From the NCBI GenBank assembly GCA_003134855.1, contig PLCS01000010.1:124001-188000 (forward strand): a DNA stretch of 64,000 nucleotides. The letters are read 5' to 3'. Positions 36,005 to 44,000 of this stretch are shown here, one piece after another; the first letter of the stretch is position 1, and the number at the start of each line of letters is the position of its first letter. This DNA is from Acidobacteriaceae bacterium (GTDB lineage: Bacteria; Acidobacteriota; Terriglobia; Terriglobales; Acidobacteriaceae). Made by a program: the position numbers and the translations under genes. The notes beneath the pieces were generated by a model. That model was not told where the DNA came from. It did no database searches and worked only from the letters and a program-made list of their open reading frames with translations.

Positions 36005-37537
36005 TTACTTACTGAGCGCTGGGCAGACGCACGCCTTGAATGCTTGTGCGGTATGATTCGACAGCGTGCAAACGTACTCCGGCCAAAACATTGTGAGTAC
36101 CGGCGAAAGATAGCCTACGGAGAAATCCTGGATGTAGTTTTGGCTGGCCTGGGTCTTCGCGCCGGGGTCCGCTGCGAAGCCGGCAATGAGCTGACTTACA
36201 GAAGTCGAAGTAAACTCCGCCTCGTGGTAGCTGCGCGCAAAGTCATATTCTTCGCTCCAGGCAGCATCGACGCCGGTTTGGCTCGACGCAGCGAAGACTT
36301 TGTAGTCCTTGAGCGCAGCCGACGATGGATCGATTTGGGCGACGGTAAAGGACGGATGATTCCCGTTGATTGGCGAGATAGAAGAGACCACTTTGACCGC
36401 GACACTCTTTGCTGATCCCGGAGTCTGGCCGTCCTCCTTCAAAATGTGCAGCGCATCCATGTGGGTGTGCCCGAAGATCGCTAACTTAACAATATCGGCA
36501 GAGTCAGCCAGCACGTCCGCCAGCTTCTCCGAAGAGAGATACATGACCGGGCTCCGGCCGCCGCAAACGTCGATCATCTTCGTTGCTGTTGTATACAGAT
36601 CGACTCCCGGTGGGATGTGGCCCATGACCCAGATTATTTCTTTGCTGGCGCGGGCCACAGCAAGCTGCTGACGAAGCCACGCTATCTGCGCATCGGCGGC
36701 TGCTGGATCGGTTTTACCCGCGCAGGTGGTGTAATTCTTCGACATGAAAATATCATTCAGAACCAGCAGGCGCGTGTTTTCGATGGGCGCGGGCAGAGCA
36801 ACGCTGTAATAGCCTCCAGCGGCAAAGATCTGTTCAGCGTCCTGGCGTTCTGCGGCGGGAAAGTCTTTGGCGACTTCCTTGCCAATAACTTTGAGAAAGT
36901 CGCTGCCGGCATCGAGCCGGTAATCGCCGCAGTCGGAGTCATTGTTTCCCAAAGCTACAAAGACAGGCACGCCAGGAAAGGCTCCATATAACTCATCGAT
37001 TACATAATCCAGCGTCTTTTCAACGAATGTTCTATAAGCTTCTGACTCGGAGTTAGGAAAGAGCGTGTTGTATTTGCATGGAAAGGCATGGGAGATCAAA
37101 TCGCCGCTCACGGCGACAAACCCTGCGCCGGCGGCAGGTTTGCGCATGGCCTTCAAACTGGAGTCGAAGAGCGCAAAGGAGGTGTCGGCGCCACGGGCAT
37201 GGCACGTCTGCTGCAAGGCGGCAAAACGCTGTTGCTGGTCGGGCGACGGCGCCGCGGCGAGAATAGCCTTCCACTCACTGACTGGCGCGGCAACCAGTTG
37301 CGGAACTTTGGCCGGATCCCAGAACGGTTCGAAGTGAATGTCGCTGAGCAGGAGCGCGAGAACGGTTGCTTTGGCTACCTGGCCGCTTTGGAGTGGCGAT
37401 TTGAGCAGAGCTGGATTCGTTGCGGCGGGCGGGCCACTCTGCGCAAGAGCCGCGCCAGCGCACAGAAACAAGCAAGTCATCGCGATATGCCGTCCGGCAA
37501 CTGCGCGGAGGACGCGGGCTGCGAGATTGCGTTTCAT
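36005..37537 (-). CDS. Secreted acid-sphingomyelinase-like metallophosphoesterase
   Basis: 510 aa from the ATG at 37537 (AAGGAG upstream); the ORF extension contains a family E repeat. Signal peptide 'AMTCLFLCAGAALAQ'. Calcineurin-like motifs in order: 'LLLSDIHFEPFWD' (DxH), 'VAVSGDLISHAFPC' (GDxx), 'FVALGNNDSDCGDYR' (GNxD), 'IIWVMGHIPPGVDLY' (GHxP) and 'LAIFGHTHMDAL' (GHTH). Several paired cysteines fit an exported enzyme. This arrangement is the acid-sphingomyelinase-like phosphodiesterase type known mainly from eukaryotes and some bacteria. The substrate (sphingolipid, nucleotide or phospholipid) is not determined by sequence. Confidence 0.86.
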   Translation of the reverse strand: MKRNLAARVLRAVAGRHIAMTCLFLCAGAALAQSGPPAATNPALLKSPLQSGQVAKATVLALLLSDIHFEPFWDPAKVPQLVAAPVSEWKAILAAAPSPDQQQRFAALQQTCHARGADTSFALFDSSLKAMRKPAAGAGFVAVSGDLISHAFPCKYNTLFPNSESEAYRTFVEKTLDYVIDELYGAFPGVPVFVALGNNDSDCGDYRLDAGSDFLKVIGKEVAKDFPAAERQDAEQIFAAGGYYSVALPAPIENTRLLVLNDIFMSKNYTTCAGKTDPAAADAQIAWLRQQLAVARASKEIIWVMGHIPPGVDLYTTATKMIDVCGGRSPVMYLSSEKLADVLADSADIVKLAIFGHTHMDALHILKEDGQTPGSAKSVAVKVVSSISPINGNHPSFTVAQIDPSSAALKDYKVFAASSQTGVDAAWSEEYDFARSYHEAEFTSTSVSQLIAGFAADPGAKTQASQNYIQDFSVGYLSPVLTMFWPEYVCTLSNHTAQAFKACVCPALSK

Positions 37538-37610
37538 CGAAACTCCTTGACTCACGCTCACTCTAACATGAGCCTGTTTGAGGAGGATGAATGGATGTTG
37601 GGGTTTTTGG

Positions 37611-37660
37611 TATCCCACCCTAGCCGCAACAACAAAGACGCGGCGAGGGTGGGGCACCCA
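37611..37660 (+). repeat. Family E palindrome, copy E1
   Basis: TATCCCACCCTAGCCGCAAC, AACAAAGACGCGGCGAG, GGTGGGGCACCC. The outer arms CCCACCCT/AGGGTGGG pair, with an inner GCCGC/GCGGC. Upstream of the phosphoesterase gene. Related copies lie at 50561-50606 and 60698-60746. Confidence 0.75.
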
Positions 37661-37702
37661 CTTTCTTGAAACCATTCACATTCTTGTAACGGTGAAAGAG
37701 TT

Positions 37703-38230
37703 TTAGCCGACGCGGTCGATGACGACGGATTGGAGGACGACAGGGGTCTTGGGCTTGTCCTGGCCCCCGCGGGGGACTAATGAAATCTTGTTGACAATCT
37801 CCATGCCCTCGACAACTTCGCCGAAGATGGTGTGTTTGCCGGTGAGCCAGGGCGTGGCGGCTACGGTGATGAAGAACTGGCAGCCGTTGGTGCCGGGGCC
37901 GGAGTTAGCCATGGCCAGCTTGCCGGACTGATCGAACTTATGCGGCCCTTTGGTTTCGTCCTGGAAGCGATAGCCGGGTCCGCCCATGCCGGTGCCGGTG
38001 GGATCGCCGCCCTGGATCATGAAGTCGGGAATAACGCGATGGAAGATGGTGCCGTCGAAGAGCTTGTCGGTGGACTTGACGTGCGTGCTGGGGTGGGTCC
38101 ATTCCTTGCCGCCTTCGGCCAGCTCGATGAAGTTCTTGACAGTGATGGGCGCGTCCTGCTCGAAGAGCTTGACGGTGATCTTGCCTTCGCTGGTAGAGAA
38201 GACGGCGTAGGTTCCTGCTGCGTGGGTCAT
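37703..38230 (-). CDS. Cytoplasmic peptidyl-prolyl cis-trans isomerase (cyclophilin)
   Basis: 175 aa without a signal peptide; strong AAGGAG ribosome site. 'KITVKLFEQDAPITVKNFIE' and the cyclophilin core 'FHRVIPDFMIQGGDPTGTGM', 'GKLAMANSGPGTNGCQFFIT' and 'LTGKHTIFGEVVEGMEIVNK' contain the active-site Arg, Phe, Met, Gln and Phe. It is the partner of an exported paralog encoded just upstream (38387-39073), giving one enzyme per compartment. The 156-bp gap between them carries heptad arrays F3a/F3b. Confidence 0.94.
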   Translation of the reverse strand: MTHAAGTYAVFSTSEGKITVKLFEQDAPITVKNFIELAEGGKEWTHPSTHVKSTDKLFDGTIFHRVIPDFMIQGGDPTGTGMGGPGYRFQDETKGPHKFDQSGKLAMANSGPGTNGCQFFITVAATPWLTGKHTIFGEVVEGMEIVNKISLVPRGGQDKPKTPVVLQSVVIDRVG

Positions 38231-38256
38231 ATGTTGCTCCTTGTTCCTTGAATTCC

Positions 38257-38298
38257 AGCTTTCAGCCGTCAGCTATCAGCCATCAGCTATCAGCTTTT
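38257..38298. repeat. Heptad array F3a (7-bp period)
   Basis: Six units: AGCTTTC, AGCCGTC, AGCTATC, AGCCATC, AGCTATC, AGCTTTT. It lies between the two cyclophilin genes. Confidence 0.8.
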
Positions 38299-38349
38299 CG
38301 TACTTGCATATTTCATGGATCGATTACCAAAACCGGCTCCAGCATCATA

Positions 38350-38384
38350 AAAAACTAAAAACTGAAAGCTGAGAGCTGAGAGCT
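38350..38384. repeat. Heptad array F3b (7-bp period), inverted to F3a
   Basis: Five units: AAAAACT, AAAAACT, GAAAGCT, GAGAGCT, GAGAGCT. The sequence complements part of F3a (AAAACTGAAAGCT against AGCTTTC..AGCTTTT), so the two arrays could pair into a long terminator-like stem. Confidence 0.75.
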
Positions 38385-38386
38385 AG

Positions 38387-39073
38387 TTACGGTTTGGGAG
38401 TGGCGACCGGCGCGGGCGGCAGCGGCTGTCCTTCGCGCACAATCGTGACCTTCTTCAGCACTACTGGCGTCAGCGGCTTGTCGTTGCCGTCGCGCGGGAC
38501 GCGGGCAATGGCCTTGACGACATCGACGCTGGCATCGTCGCACTGGCCGAAGAGGGTGTAATGCTGGTTGAGCGAGTCGTAGCCCTGCTCGGTGATAAAG
38601 AACTGGCTGCCGTTGGTGTTGGGGCCGGAGTTGGCCATGGCCAGGCGGCCGGGCTTGTCAAAATTGAGATTGGGATCGAACTCATCCCTGAAGGCGTAGC
38701 CGGGATCGCCCGTGCCGGTGCCGGTGGGGTCGCCTCCCTGAATCATGAACCCGGGGATCACGCGATGGAAGATGGTGCCGTTGTAGAACGGCTTGTGGTG
38801 TTTCTGATGGGTGGTGGGGTCGGTCCACTCCTGCGTGCCCTCGGCCAGGCCGATGAAGTTGGCCACCGCCTTGGGCGCCTGCTTCTGGTAGAACTGGCAG
38901 GTGATGCGGCCCATGGAGGTGTCCATCACGACAGTGGGGCCGTTGGGGCGGGTCAGGGCGGCGGCGGTGGCAGCGGGCGCGTCGGGAAGATCGTTCGAGG
39001 AGGTTTGGGCGTAGGCCGCAACGGCAAAGGCTGCGGCCAGGGCGGGAAGGAGGAGTGTGTGCTGAAGTTTCAT
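38387..39073 (-). CDS. Exported peptidyl-prolyl cis-trans isomerase (cyclophilin)
   Basis: 228 aa with a signal peptide (LLPALAAAFAVAAYAQ) and an Ala/Pro linker before the cyclophilin domain. Core motifs 'FHRVIPGFMIQGGDPTGTGT', 'GRLAMANSGPNTNGSQFFIT' and 'LNQHYTLFGQCDDASVDVVK' are intact. It probably folds proline-containing proteins in the periplasm. The C-terminus ends in a Pro/Ala tail (QPLPPAPVATPKP). It is a close paralog of the cytoplasmic cyclophilin downstream, consistent with tandem duplication followed by gain of a signal peptide. Confidence 0.93.
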   Translation of the reverse strand: MKLQHTLLLPALAAAFAVAAYAQTSSNDLPDAPAATAAALTRPNGPTVVMDTSMGRITCQFYQKQAPKAVANFIGLAEGTQEWTDPTTHQKHHKPFYNGTIFHRVIPGFMIQGGDPTGTGTGDPGYAFRDEFDPNLNFDKPGRLAMANSGPNTNGSQFFITEQGYDSLNQHYTLFGQCDDASVDVVKAIARVPRDGNDKPLTPVVLKKVTIVREGQPLPPAPVATPKP

Positions 39074-39112
39074 AGCAACTCTGAGGGTAAATCATTCGGC
39101 GGGGGTAGGGCC

Positions 39113-39252
39113 ACCACCTGCGGTGGGGCAGCCGCGCTTCGCGCCGGGAGTTCGTGGATTCCCACTCTTCGTCTGGTGCGCAAAGGATAGGGCATCCATA
39201 TCTGTAAGCCTCATGCGAGCGAAGAGCGAGCGGCTGCCCCACCGCAGGTGGT
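39113..39252. repeat. Inverted pair of family B elements
   Basis: 39113-39135 and 39230-39252 are perfect 23-bp inverted copies built on GCTGCCCCACCGCAGGTGG, separated by 94 bp without a gene. The right copy runs into the anti-sigma stop codon. The pair fills the spacer between anti-sigma and the exported cyclophilin and could fold as one very long stem-loop. Confidence 0.85.
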
Positions 39253-39488
39253 CAGCAGCCCTTCTTGCAGCGGGCCATGATGGCGGCGTGGAGGCGGTCG
39301 CGCAGGCTGGCGGGCAGCTCGTAGATCTCGTGAGAGCGATAGATTTCGATGGTCTTGCGGGTAGTGTTGAAAATGACCTCGCAATGCGGACAGCGGCCCA
39401 GGTGGGCTTCGAGTTCGGCGCGCGCTTCGGCGGTAACCGTACCGTCAATCATGTCGTCGAGAAGGGCGAGAAACTCTTTGCAGGTCAC
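39252..39488 (-). CDS. zf-HC2 anti-sigma factor
   Basis: 78 aa. 'MTCKEFLALLDDMIDGTVTA' then 'ELEAHLGRCPHCEVIFNT' gives the H-x3-C-x2-C zinc motif of anti-sigma ZAS domains. There is no transmembrane segment, so it is a soluble ZAS protein of the type that responds to redox or thiol stress in the cytoplasm. It ends in 'ARCKKGC', with extra cysteines. Its ATG overlaps the sigma factor stop by four bases, so a sigma/anti-sigma pair made in fixed ratio is likely. Confidence 0.9.
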   Translation of the reverse strand: MTCKEFLALLDDMIDGTVTAEARAELEAHLGRCPHCEVIFNTTRKTIEIYRSHEIYELPASLRDRLHAAIMARCKKGC

Positions 39489-40126
39489 TTTCCAACCCCC
39501 GTTTTCTTGACCGCTTTTTTTCTGTGGAAGTAGCGGCTGAGGCGTTCGCGCAGTTGCAGGCGGGCGCGCAGCAGGCGCGATTTCACGGCGGGAATGCTCA
39601 GCCCCAGCGTCTCCGCCGTCTCCTCGGTCGAAAGCCCTTCCACATCCCGCAGCACAAACACGATACGAAACCCCTGAGGCAGCCCCTGAATGGTTTTCCG
39701 GAGAATCTCGCCCAACTCGGCCTGGTTGTAATTCTGCTCCGGGTCGGGCGCCCAGTCGGCCAGATCGCGGGGCACGCTGCCCTCTTCGGTCTCGATGTCC
39801 TCGTCAATCGAAACCATCTTGCCGGTGCGCCGCTTGCGCAGGCGCATCAGGCTTTCGTTGACCGCAATCCGCACCAGCCAAGTGTAAAACTTCGAATTTC
39901 CCTGAAACTGCTCTAGCTTTTCATACGCCTTCAGGAAGGCGTCCTGCATCACATCCTCGGCATCCTCGCGATTCTGGGTGATGTGCTGGGCGATACGAAA
40001 GAGCTGGCGCTCGTACTTGCGGACCAGCGTATCGTAGGCCGAGAGATCACCGCCGCGCACCCTTTCTATCAGGGCTACATCTGGATGCGGTTCGAGTTCT
40101 CCTGCTATCGATTGGATGGTCGGCAT
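39485..40126 (-). CDS. ECF RNA polymerase sigma factor (sigma-70 family)
   Basis: 213 aa. Region 2: 'YDTLVRKYERQLFRIAQHIT', 'EDAEDVMQDAFLKAYEKLEQ' and 'FYTWLVRIAVNESLMRLRKR'. Region 4: 'LPQGFRIVFVLRDVEGLSTE' and 'AETLGLSIPAVKSRLLRARL'. No region 3, as expected for ECF factors. The acidic linker between them (DEDIETEEGSVPRDLADW) is typical of RpoE-like sigmas. It is followed by its anti-sigma with an ATGA overlap. The target regulon cannot be read here. Confidence 0.94.
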   Translation of the reverse strand: MPTIQSIAGELEPHPDVALIERVRGGDLSAYDTLVRKYERQLFRIAQHITQNREDAEDVMQDAFLKAYEKLEQFQGNSKFYTWLVRIAVNESLMRLRKRRTGKMVSIDEDIETEEGSVPRDLADWAPDPEQNYNQAELGEILRKTIQGLPQGFRIVFVLRDVEGLSTEETAETLGLSIPAVKSRLLRARLQLRERLSRYFHRKKAVKKTGVGK

Positions 40127-40340
40127 GGCGGTTGGTTGCGGAAATCCTTTGCGCTTGTGGGCGTTTGCGTTTGGGTCGCTAAAGACGAGTGTAACGGACG
40201 GCGGGCTTGGGGGCCAAACAGTAAGATTGCAGCTCTCGTGATTTTCGAAAGGGAAAATCTGTCCCGCTTTGCGGCATTTGCGGTAACGTCAGTGGTTCCC
40301 GTTGGCCGCGCCCAGCGCGAAAGCAGCTTAAAGTGAAGAG

Positions 40341-42824
40341 ATGAGGGTCGCATCTTCCCCCACTTTCGTTCCGCGGCTGGCTACCCGCCGCCTTGCCGTT
40401 CTGTTTTCGATGCTGCTGATAGTGCTGCCGTTTGCGGGGCAATCCTCTGGCGGCTCGGCAACCACGCCGGCCGGCTCGGCTTCTACCCCGGCGAAGAAGC
40501 CTGCGCAGACGGCGAAGAAGCCAGTCCATAAAGCAGCCCAGAAGCCGCCGCCGACGGTGAAGAAGCCGGTTGGAAATACGCCCGCCAAGTCCGCCAGCTC
40601 TACGGCGAAGAAGTCCACGAAGCCAGTGAGCAAAGCTGGCAAGGCTGCCCAAAAGCCCGTCAGCCCCAAGGTCCGGGCGGCGCGGCGCGCGCACACGGCG
40701 CGGATCAAGTTGGCCTTTGTAGCTTCCACCGAGCTGCGCCCCATGGCCCAGCAATTGGCGACCTTGCGCACACCGGCGGCGTACGCGGGCGTGACCAAGT
40801 ACGCGCAGCACCACACCGGCGAGGCAGCGGCGGCGGCTTATCTGGCGCTGGGCCACGCCTACCTGCTGGACAAGCGCTACGGGGAGGCGATCGAAGATTT
40901 TCGCCTGGCTCGGAAGGCGGGCGCGGAGCTGGCCGACTACGCCGACTTTCTGGACGCGCGCGCCAACCACGAGGTGGGCAATGAGGAGACAGCCGAGGGG
41001 TTGCTGAAGGGCTTTGCGGAACGCTATCCGGAGAGCATCTTCGTTGCTCAGGCGCCGGAGCTGGAAGCCAACACGCTGCTGGCGATGAAGGACGCGGCCG
41101 GCGCCGAGCGCGTGCTCGCCGCCGGAACCGAGGCCGCCAACCGTCCCGGCTATCAGCTTGCGCAGGCCCAGGTGGCATTCACACTGGGGCGAGAGCAGCA
41201 GGCCGTGAGCCTCTTCAAGCAGTTGTTGCTGGCTCATCCGCTCGCCTCCGAGGCGGAGATTGCGCGGGCAAAACTCACCGCCATGGGCGCGGAGAGCAGC
41301 CTGACCACGGCGGAGTTGCGCAGCCTGGGCGACGCCTATTACAACGCCGGCCATTACCTGGAGGCAGGCGAGCAGTACCGCGCGCTGGCGCGCCATGCGA
41401 GCCTAGACGCAGCCAGCCGCGCGGGCTTTGCCGTGGCCGCGGCGGCCTGCGACCTGAAGCTGAAGCTGCTGTCGACTGCCGTAGCCGAAGCGCTGCCCGA
41501 CACGCCGGACGATAACGGCGCGCGGCGGCTTTATTTGTTGATGGAAATGGCCCGCAACCGCGGCGATCTGGACGAGCAGCGGCGCATCGTGGTCGAAATG
41601 CAGTCGCGCTTCCCGCAGAGTTCATGGCTGGCCGAGGCGCTCTACGACAGCGGCAATACGTACCTGCTGCGGCGCGAGTATCCGGCTGCGGTTGAGTATT
41701 ACAGCGATCTGGCCACGCACTTTCCTGACAGCAAACATGCTTCCGCCGCGCACTGGAAGGCCGGCTGGCTGAGTTACCGGCAAGGGCTTTACACCGAGGC
41801 GGCGCGCCTCTTCGACGAGCAGATTCAGCTTTATCCCACTACCCCGGAAGCAGTGAACGCCCTGTATTGGCGCGGACGCCTGTATGAGACGCAGGAGCAC
41901 AAGCCGGCCCAGGCCGCGGCCAACTATCGCGCCATCATCCGCGCTTACCAGCACTTCTTTTATGCCCAGATGGCGCGGCAACGGCTGGCCGCTCTGGGCA
42001 ATGCGGCGGCGCAGACCGACCCGCAGCCGCAACTGGATAGCTTCCAGCCTCCGCCCGTGCCTCCGCTCATGGAGAGTTTTCCCGCCGACAGCCCGCACCT
42101 GGCCAAGGCGCGTCTGCTGGCCAACGCGGGCTTGAACGACTATATCCCCCAGGAGATTGCCGCCGACCCTGATTCCGCCTCCTGGAGCGCGCTGGCCGAG
42201 GCGCAGATCTACGCCTCTTATGGCGAGAATTTTCGCGCCCTGCGCGCGGTCAAGCGGGCGCTGCCTTACGCCGCCTCCGCCTCCATCAAATCCATTCCGC
42301 TGGTTTACTGGCGCATCCTCTTCCCCGAGCCGTACTGGGAGACCATCAAGGCGGAGTCGGCCAAAAACAATCTGGACCCGTATCTGGTGGCCGCGCAGAT
42401 TCGCCAGGAGTCGGAGTTCAACCCCTCGGCCGTCTCCAAGGCCAATGCCTGCGGGCTGATGCAGTTGCTGCCTCCGGTTGGCAAAACGCTGGCGCGCCAG
42501 GAGGGCATGAGCAATTTTCAGAGCTTTCAACTCTTTGACCCAGCCACCAATATCCGTCTTGGAACCCGGTACCTTCGTCAAACGCTGAATAAATTCGGCG
42601 GTGTAACAGAGTACGCGCTGGCCGCATACGATGCCGGCGACAGCCGCGTGGAAGACTGGCAGGCCGCCGGGCCCTATCAGGGCATCGACGAGTTTGTCGA
42701 ATCCATCCCCTTCACCGAGACGCGCGGGTACGTCGAGAGCATCCTGCGCAACATGGAAACCTACAGGGCCATCGACGCGGTGGCCGGCGCGCAGGTCAAG
42801 GCAACGGCGGGAGCGGGTAAATAA
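40341..42824 (+). CDS. Soluble lytic transglycosylase with TPR-like repeats
   Basis: 827 aa. N-terminal signal (LAVLFSMLLIVLPFAG), then about 90 residues of Lys/Ala/Pro linker (KKPAQTAKKPVHKAAQKPPP) probably lying in the wall or periplasm. Residues about 130-620 are helical repeats of the Slt/TPR kind. The catalytic SLT domain has 'AAQIRQESEFNPSAVSKANA' (catalytic Glu), 'CGLMQLLPPVGKTLA', 'NIRLGTRYLRQTLNKFGG' and 'ALAAYDAGDSRVEDW'. It cleaves glycan strands to 1,6-anhydro ends. Divergent from the sigma-factor operon (214-bp spacer). Confidence 0.93.
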   Translation: MRVASSPTFVPRLATRRLAVLFSMLLIVLPFAGQSSGGSATTPAGSASTPAKKPAQTAKKPVHKAAQKPPPTVKKPVGNTPAKSASSTAKKSTKPVSKAGKAAQKPVSPKVRAARRAHTARIKLAFVASTELRPMAQQLATLRTPAAYAGVTKYAQHHTGEAAAAAYLALGHAYLLDKRYGEAIEDFRLARKAGAELADYADFLDARANHEVGNEETAEGLLKGFAERYPESIFVAQAPELEANTLLAMKDAAGAERVLAAGTEAANRPGYQLAQAQVAFTLGREQQAVSLFKQLLLAHPLASEAEIARAKLTAMGAESSLTTAELRSLGDAYYNAGHYLEAGEQYRALARHASLDAASRAGFAVAAAACDLKLKLLSTAVAEALPDTPDDNGARRLYLLMEMARNRGDLDEQRRIVVEMQSRFPQSSWLAEALYDSGNTYLLRREYPAAVEYYSDLATHFPDSKHASAAHWKAGWLSYRQGLYTEAARLFDEQIQLYPTTPEAVNALYWRGRLYETQEHKPAQAAANYRAIIRAYQHFFYAQMARQRLAALGNAAAQTDPQPQLDSFQPPPVPPLMESFPADSPHLAKARLLANAGLNDYIPQEIAADPDSASWSALAEAQIYASYGENFRALRAVKRALPYAASASIKSIPLVYWRILFPEPYWETIKAESAKNNLDPYLVAAQIRQESEFNPSAVSKANACGLMQLLPPVGKTLARQEGMSNFQSFQLFDPATNIRLGTRYLRQTLNKFGGVTEYALAAYDAGDSRVEDWQAAGPYQGIDEFVESIPFTETRGYVESILRNMETYRAIDAVAGAQVKATAGAGK

Positions 42825-43148
42825 CGGACGGCTTTTCCACACCGCGGGAACCCGCTTCGATACTTCCCGCGCATGTTTCCGGTTGACTTGCCGGCTGCGG
42901 CCAGCGACACTGTTTTGAATCGGAGGCATCCTCAGAGCAAAACCAGGGATACTGTTGCCCGATTAGCTTCGTCGAAGGTCGCCGCTCTCTGTTGGTCGCG
43001 TCGACTTGAATGCCTTGGTTCCGTGATACGTCTTCCCTGGTTTTGCTATAGCCTCCGCGATGCCATTCGCAGCCTGCTGTTGTTGCACAACAGGGCCAGC
43101 CGGGACGATTCGGCGCAGCCCTGGTTCCTCAACCGACCGGAGGGCGCT
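42825..43148. other. Gene-free stretch with a 14-bp inverted-repeat element
   Basis: The ORF-track reading (42873-43412) starts here, but the part before 43149 is not protein-like. Within it, 42936-42949 (AGCAAAACCAGGGA) and 43034-43047 are perfect 14-bp inverted repeats bounding a 112-bp unit. Confidence 0.5.
42936..43047. repeat. 112-bp unit with 14-bp perfect terminal inverted repeats
   Basis: Left end AGCAAAACCAGGGA, right end TCCCTGGTTTTGCT. The interior is not obviously self-complementary. It could be a small non-autonomous element or a long-range stem; no second copy is visible in the window. Confidence 0.5.
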
Positions 43149-43412
43149 ATGTCAGCCGATTTGCAGTTTCTGGAAGAATGGATTCCCGAAAGAATGGACC
43201 CCGGAACGGTTTTCATGCTGGAAAACCATGCGCAGTTGGGCCATGTGCGAAGTTCGTTCGTAGCCGTCCTCTCCTGCCCGCGTTGCGGAACCATCGGACT
43301 GATTACGCGCCGCCAACTGTGCGGCGGCGATGCGATGATCTGCGGCGGCGACTTCTGCTCGGCCGAGTACCGGCTGGAGGGCGAGACCATCCAATACCGC
43401 AGGGCGCAGTAG
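43149..43412 (+). CDS. Small Cys-rich putative zinc-binding protein
   Basis: 87 aa from the ATG at 43149, which has GGAGGG five bases upstream. 'LSCPRCGTIGLITRRQLCGG' and 'MICGGDFCSAEYRLEG' give CxxC plus two or three further Cys, a zinc-ribbon-like layout (Cys-x2-Cys..Cys..Cys-x4-Cys). The N-terminal part is acidic (EEWIPERMDPGTVFMLENHA). No DNA-binding or enzymatic family recognised. It stands alone between the transglycosylase and the convergent TlpA gene. Confidence 0.7.
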   Translation: MSADLQFLEEWIPERMDPGTVFMLENHAQLGHVRSSFVAVLSCPRCGTIGLITRRQLCGGDAMICGGDFCSAEYRLEGETIQYRRAQ

Positions 43413-43462
43413 GCGATGGCCGGATTCGTCCGCGTCCGGCGGGGACGGATCGGCCGGCCCCC

Positions 43463-43981
43463 TCAAGGGTGGAGGAGAAGCGCCTTCAACTGCTCTTCCA
43501 TTGCGTTCAGATCCGTCTCGCCCTGAAACTGCGCGCGGACTTCGCCTCGGCTGTCGATGAGAAACGTGACCGGGAGCCCGAGAACTCCGCCGTATAACTC
43601 TCCGACCTTCTCATTGCCCATCATGACCGGGTAATTCAAGCGCAACTTCTTATACAGTTTGCGCGCCAGCTCCGGATCATCGTCCATGGAGATGCCGATA
43701 ACCCGCAGGCCGCGCGGGCCATACTGTTTCTGCCACGCAACAAAGCGCGGCATCTCCAGTTGGCAGGGGGCGCACCAGGTAGCCCAGAAGTCCAGCAGCA
43801 CAACCTTGCCGCGGTAGGCATGAAGGTCCACTCTCTTGCCGTTCAAATCCATGAGATCGATCTCCGGCGCCTGTTTGTGGAGGAGCGATTCAGCCGCGGG
43901 CGCGGTGTTCGCAGCTAGGCAAACGCCCACAAGCAGGCAGGCCAGCCTCAAACGGCGCGGCACTGCCGCCCTCATTCTCAT
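43463..43981 (-). CDS. TlpA/ResA-type thioredoxin-like protein
   Basis: 172 aa from the Met at 43981 (a second Met at 43975 is equally possible). Signal peptide 'LRLACLLVGVCLAANTAPAA', then a thioredoxin fold with the redox motif in 'FWATWCAPCQLEMPRFVAW' (WCAPC), 'LRVIGISMDDDPELARKLYK' and the cis-Pro region 'LGLPVTFLIDSRGEVRAQFQ'. It is probably a periplasmic disulfide reductant, for example in cytochrome c maturation. It lies 19 bp after a rhodanese-like protein on the same strand. Confidence 0.88.
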   Translation of the reverse strand: MRMRAAVPRRLRLACLLVGVCLAANTAPAAESLLHKQAPEIDLMDLNGKRVDLHAYRGKVVLLDFWATWCAPCQLEMPRFVAWQKQYGPRGLRVIGISMDDDPELARKLYKKLRLNYPVMMGNEKVGELYGGVLGLPVTFLIDSRGEVRAQFQGETDLNAMEEQLKALLLHP

Positions 43982-44000
43982 GGCAGTCGTTTGGTGGATG

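Noticed and set aside
41622-42929. 435-aa minus-strand ORF opposite the lytic transglycosylase
   Set aside because: Shadow of a clear SLT/TPR gene; composition typical of antisense GC-rich frames.
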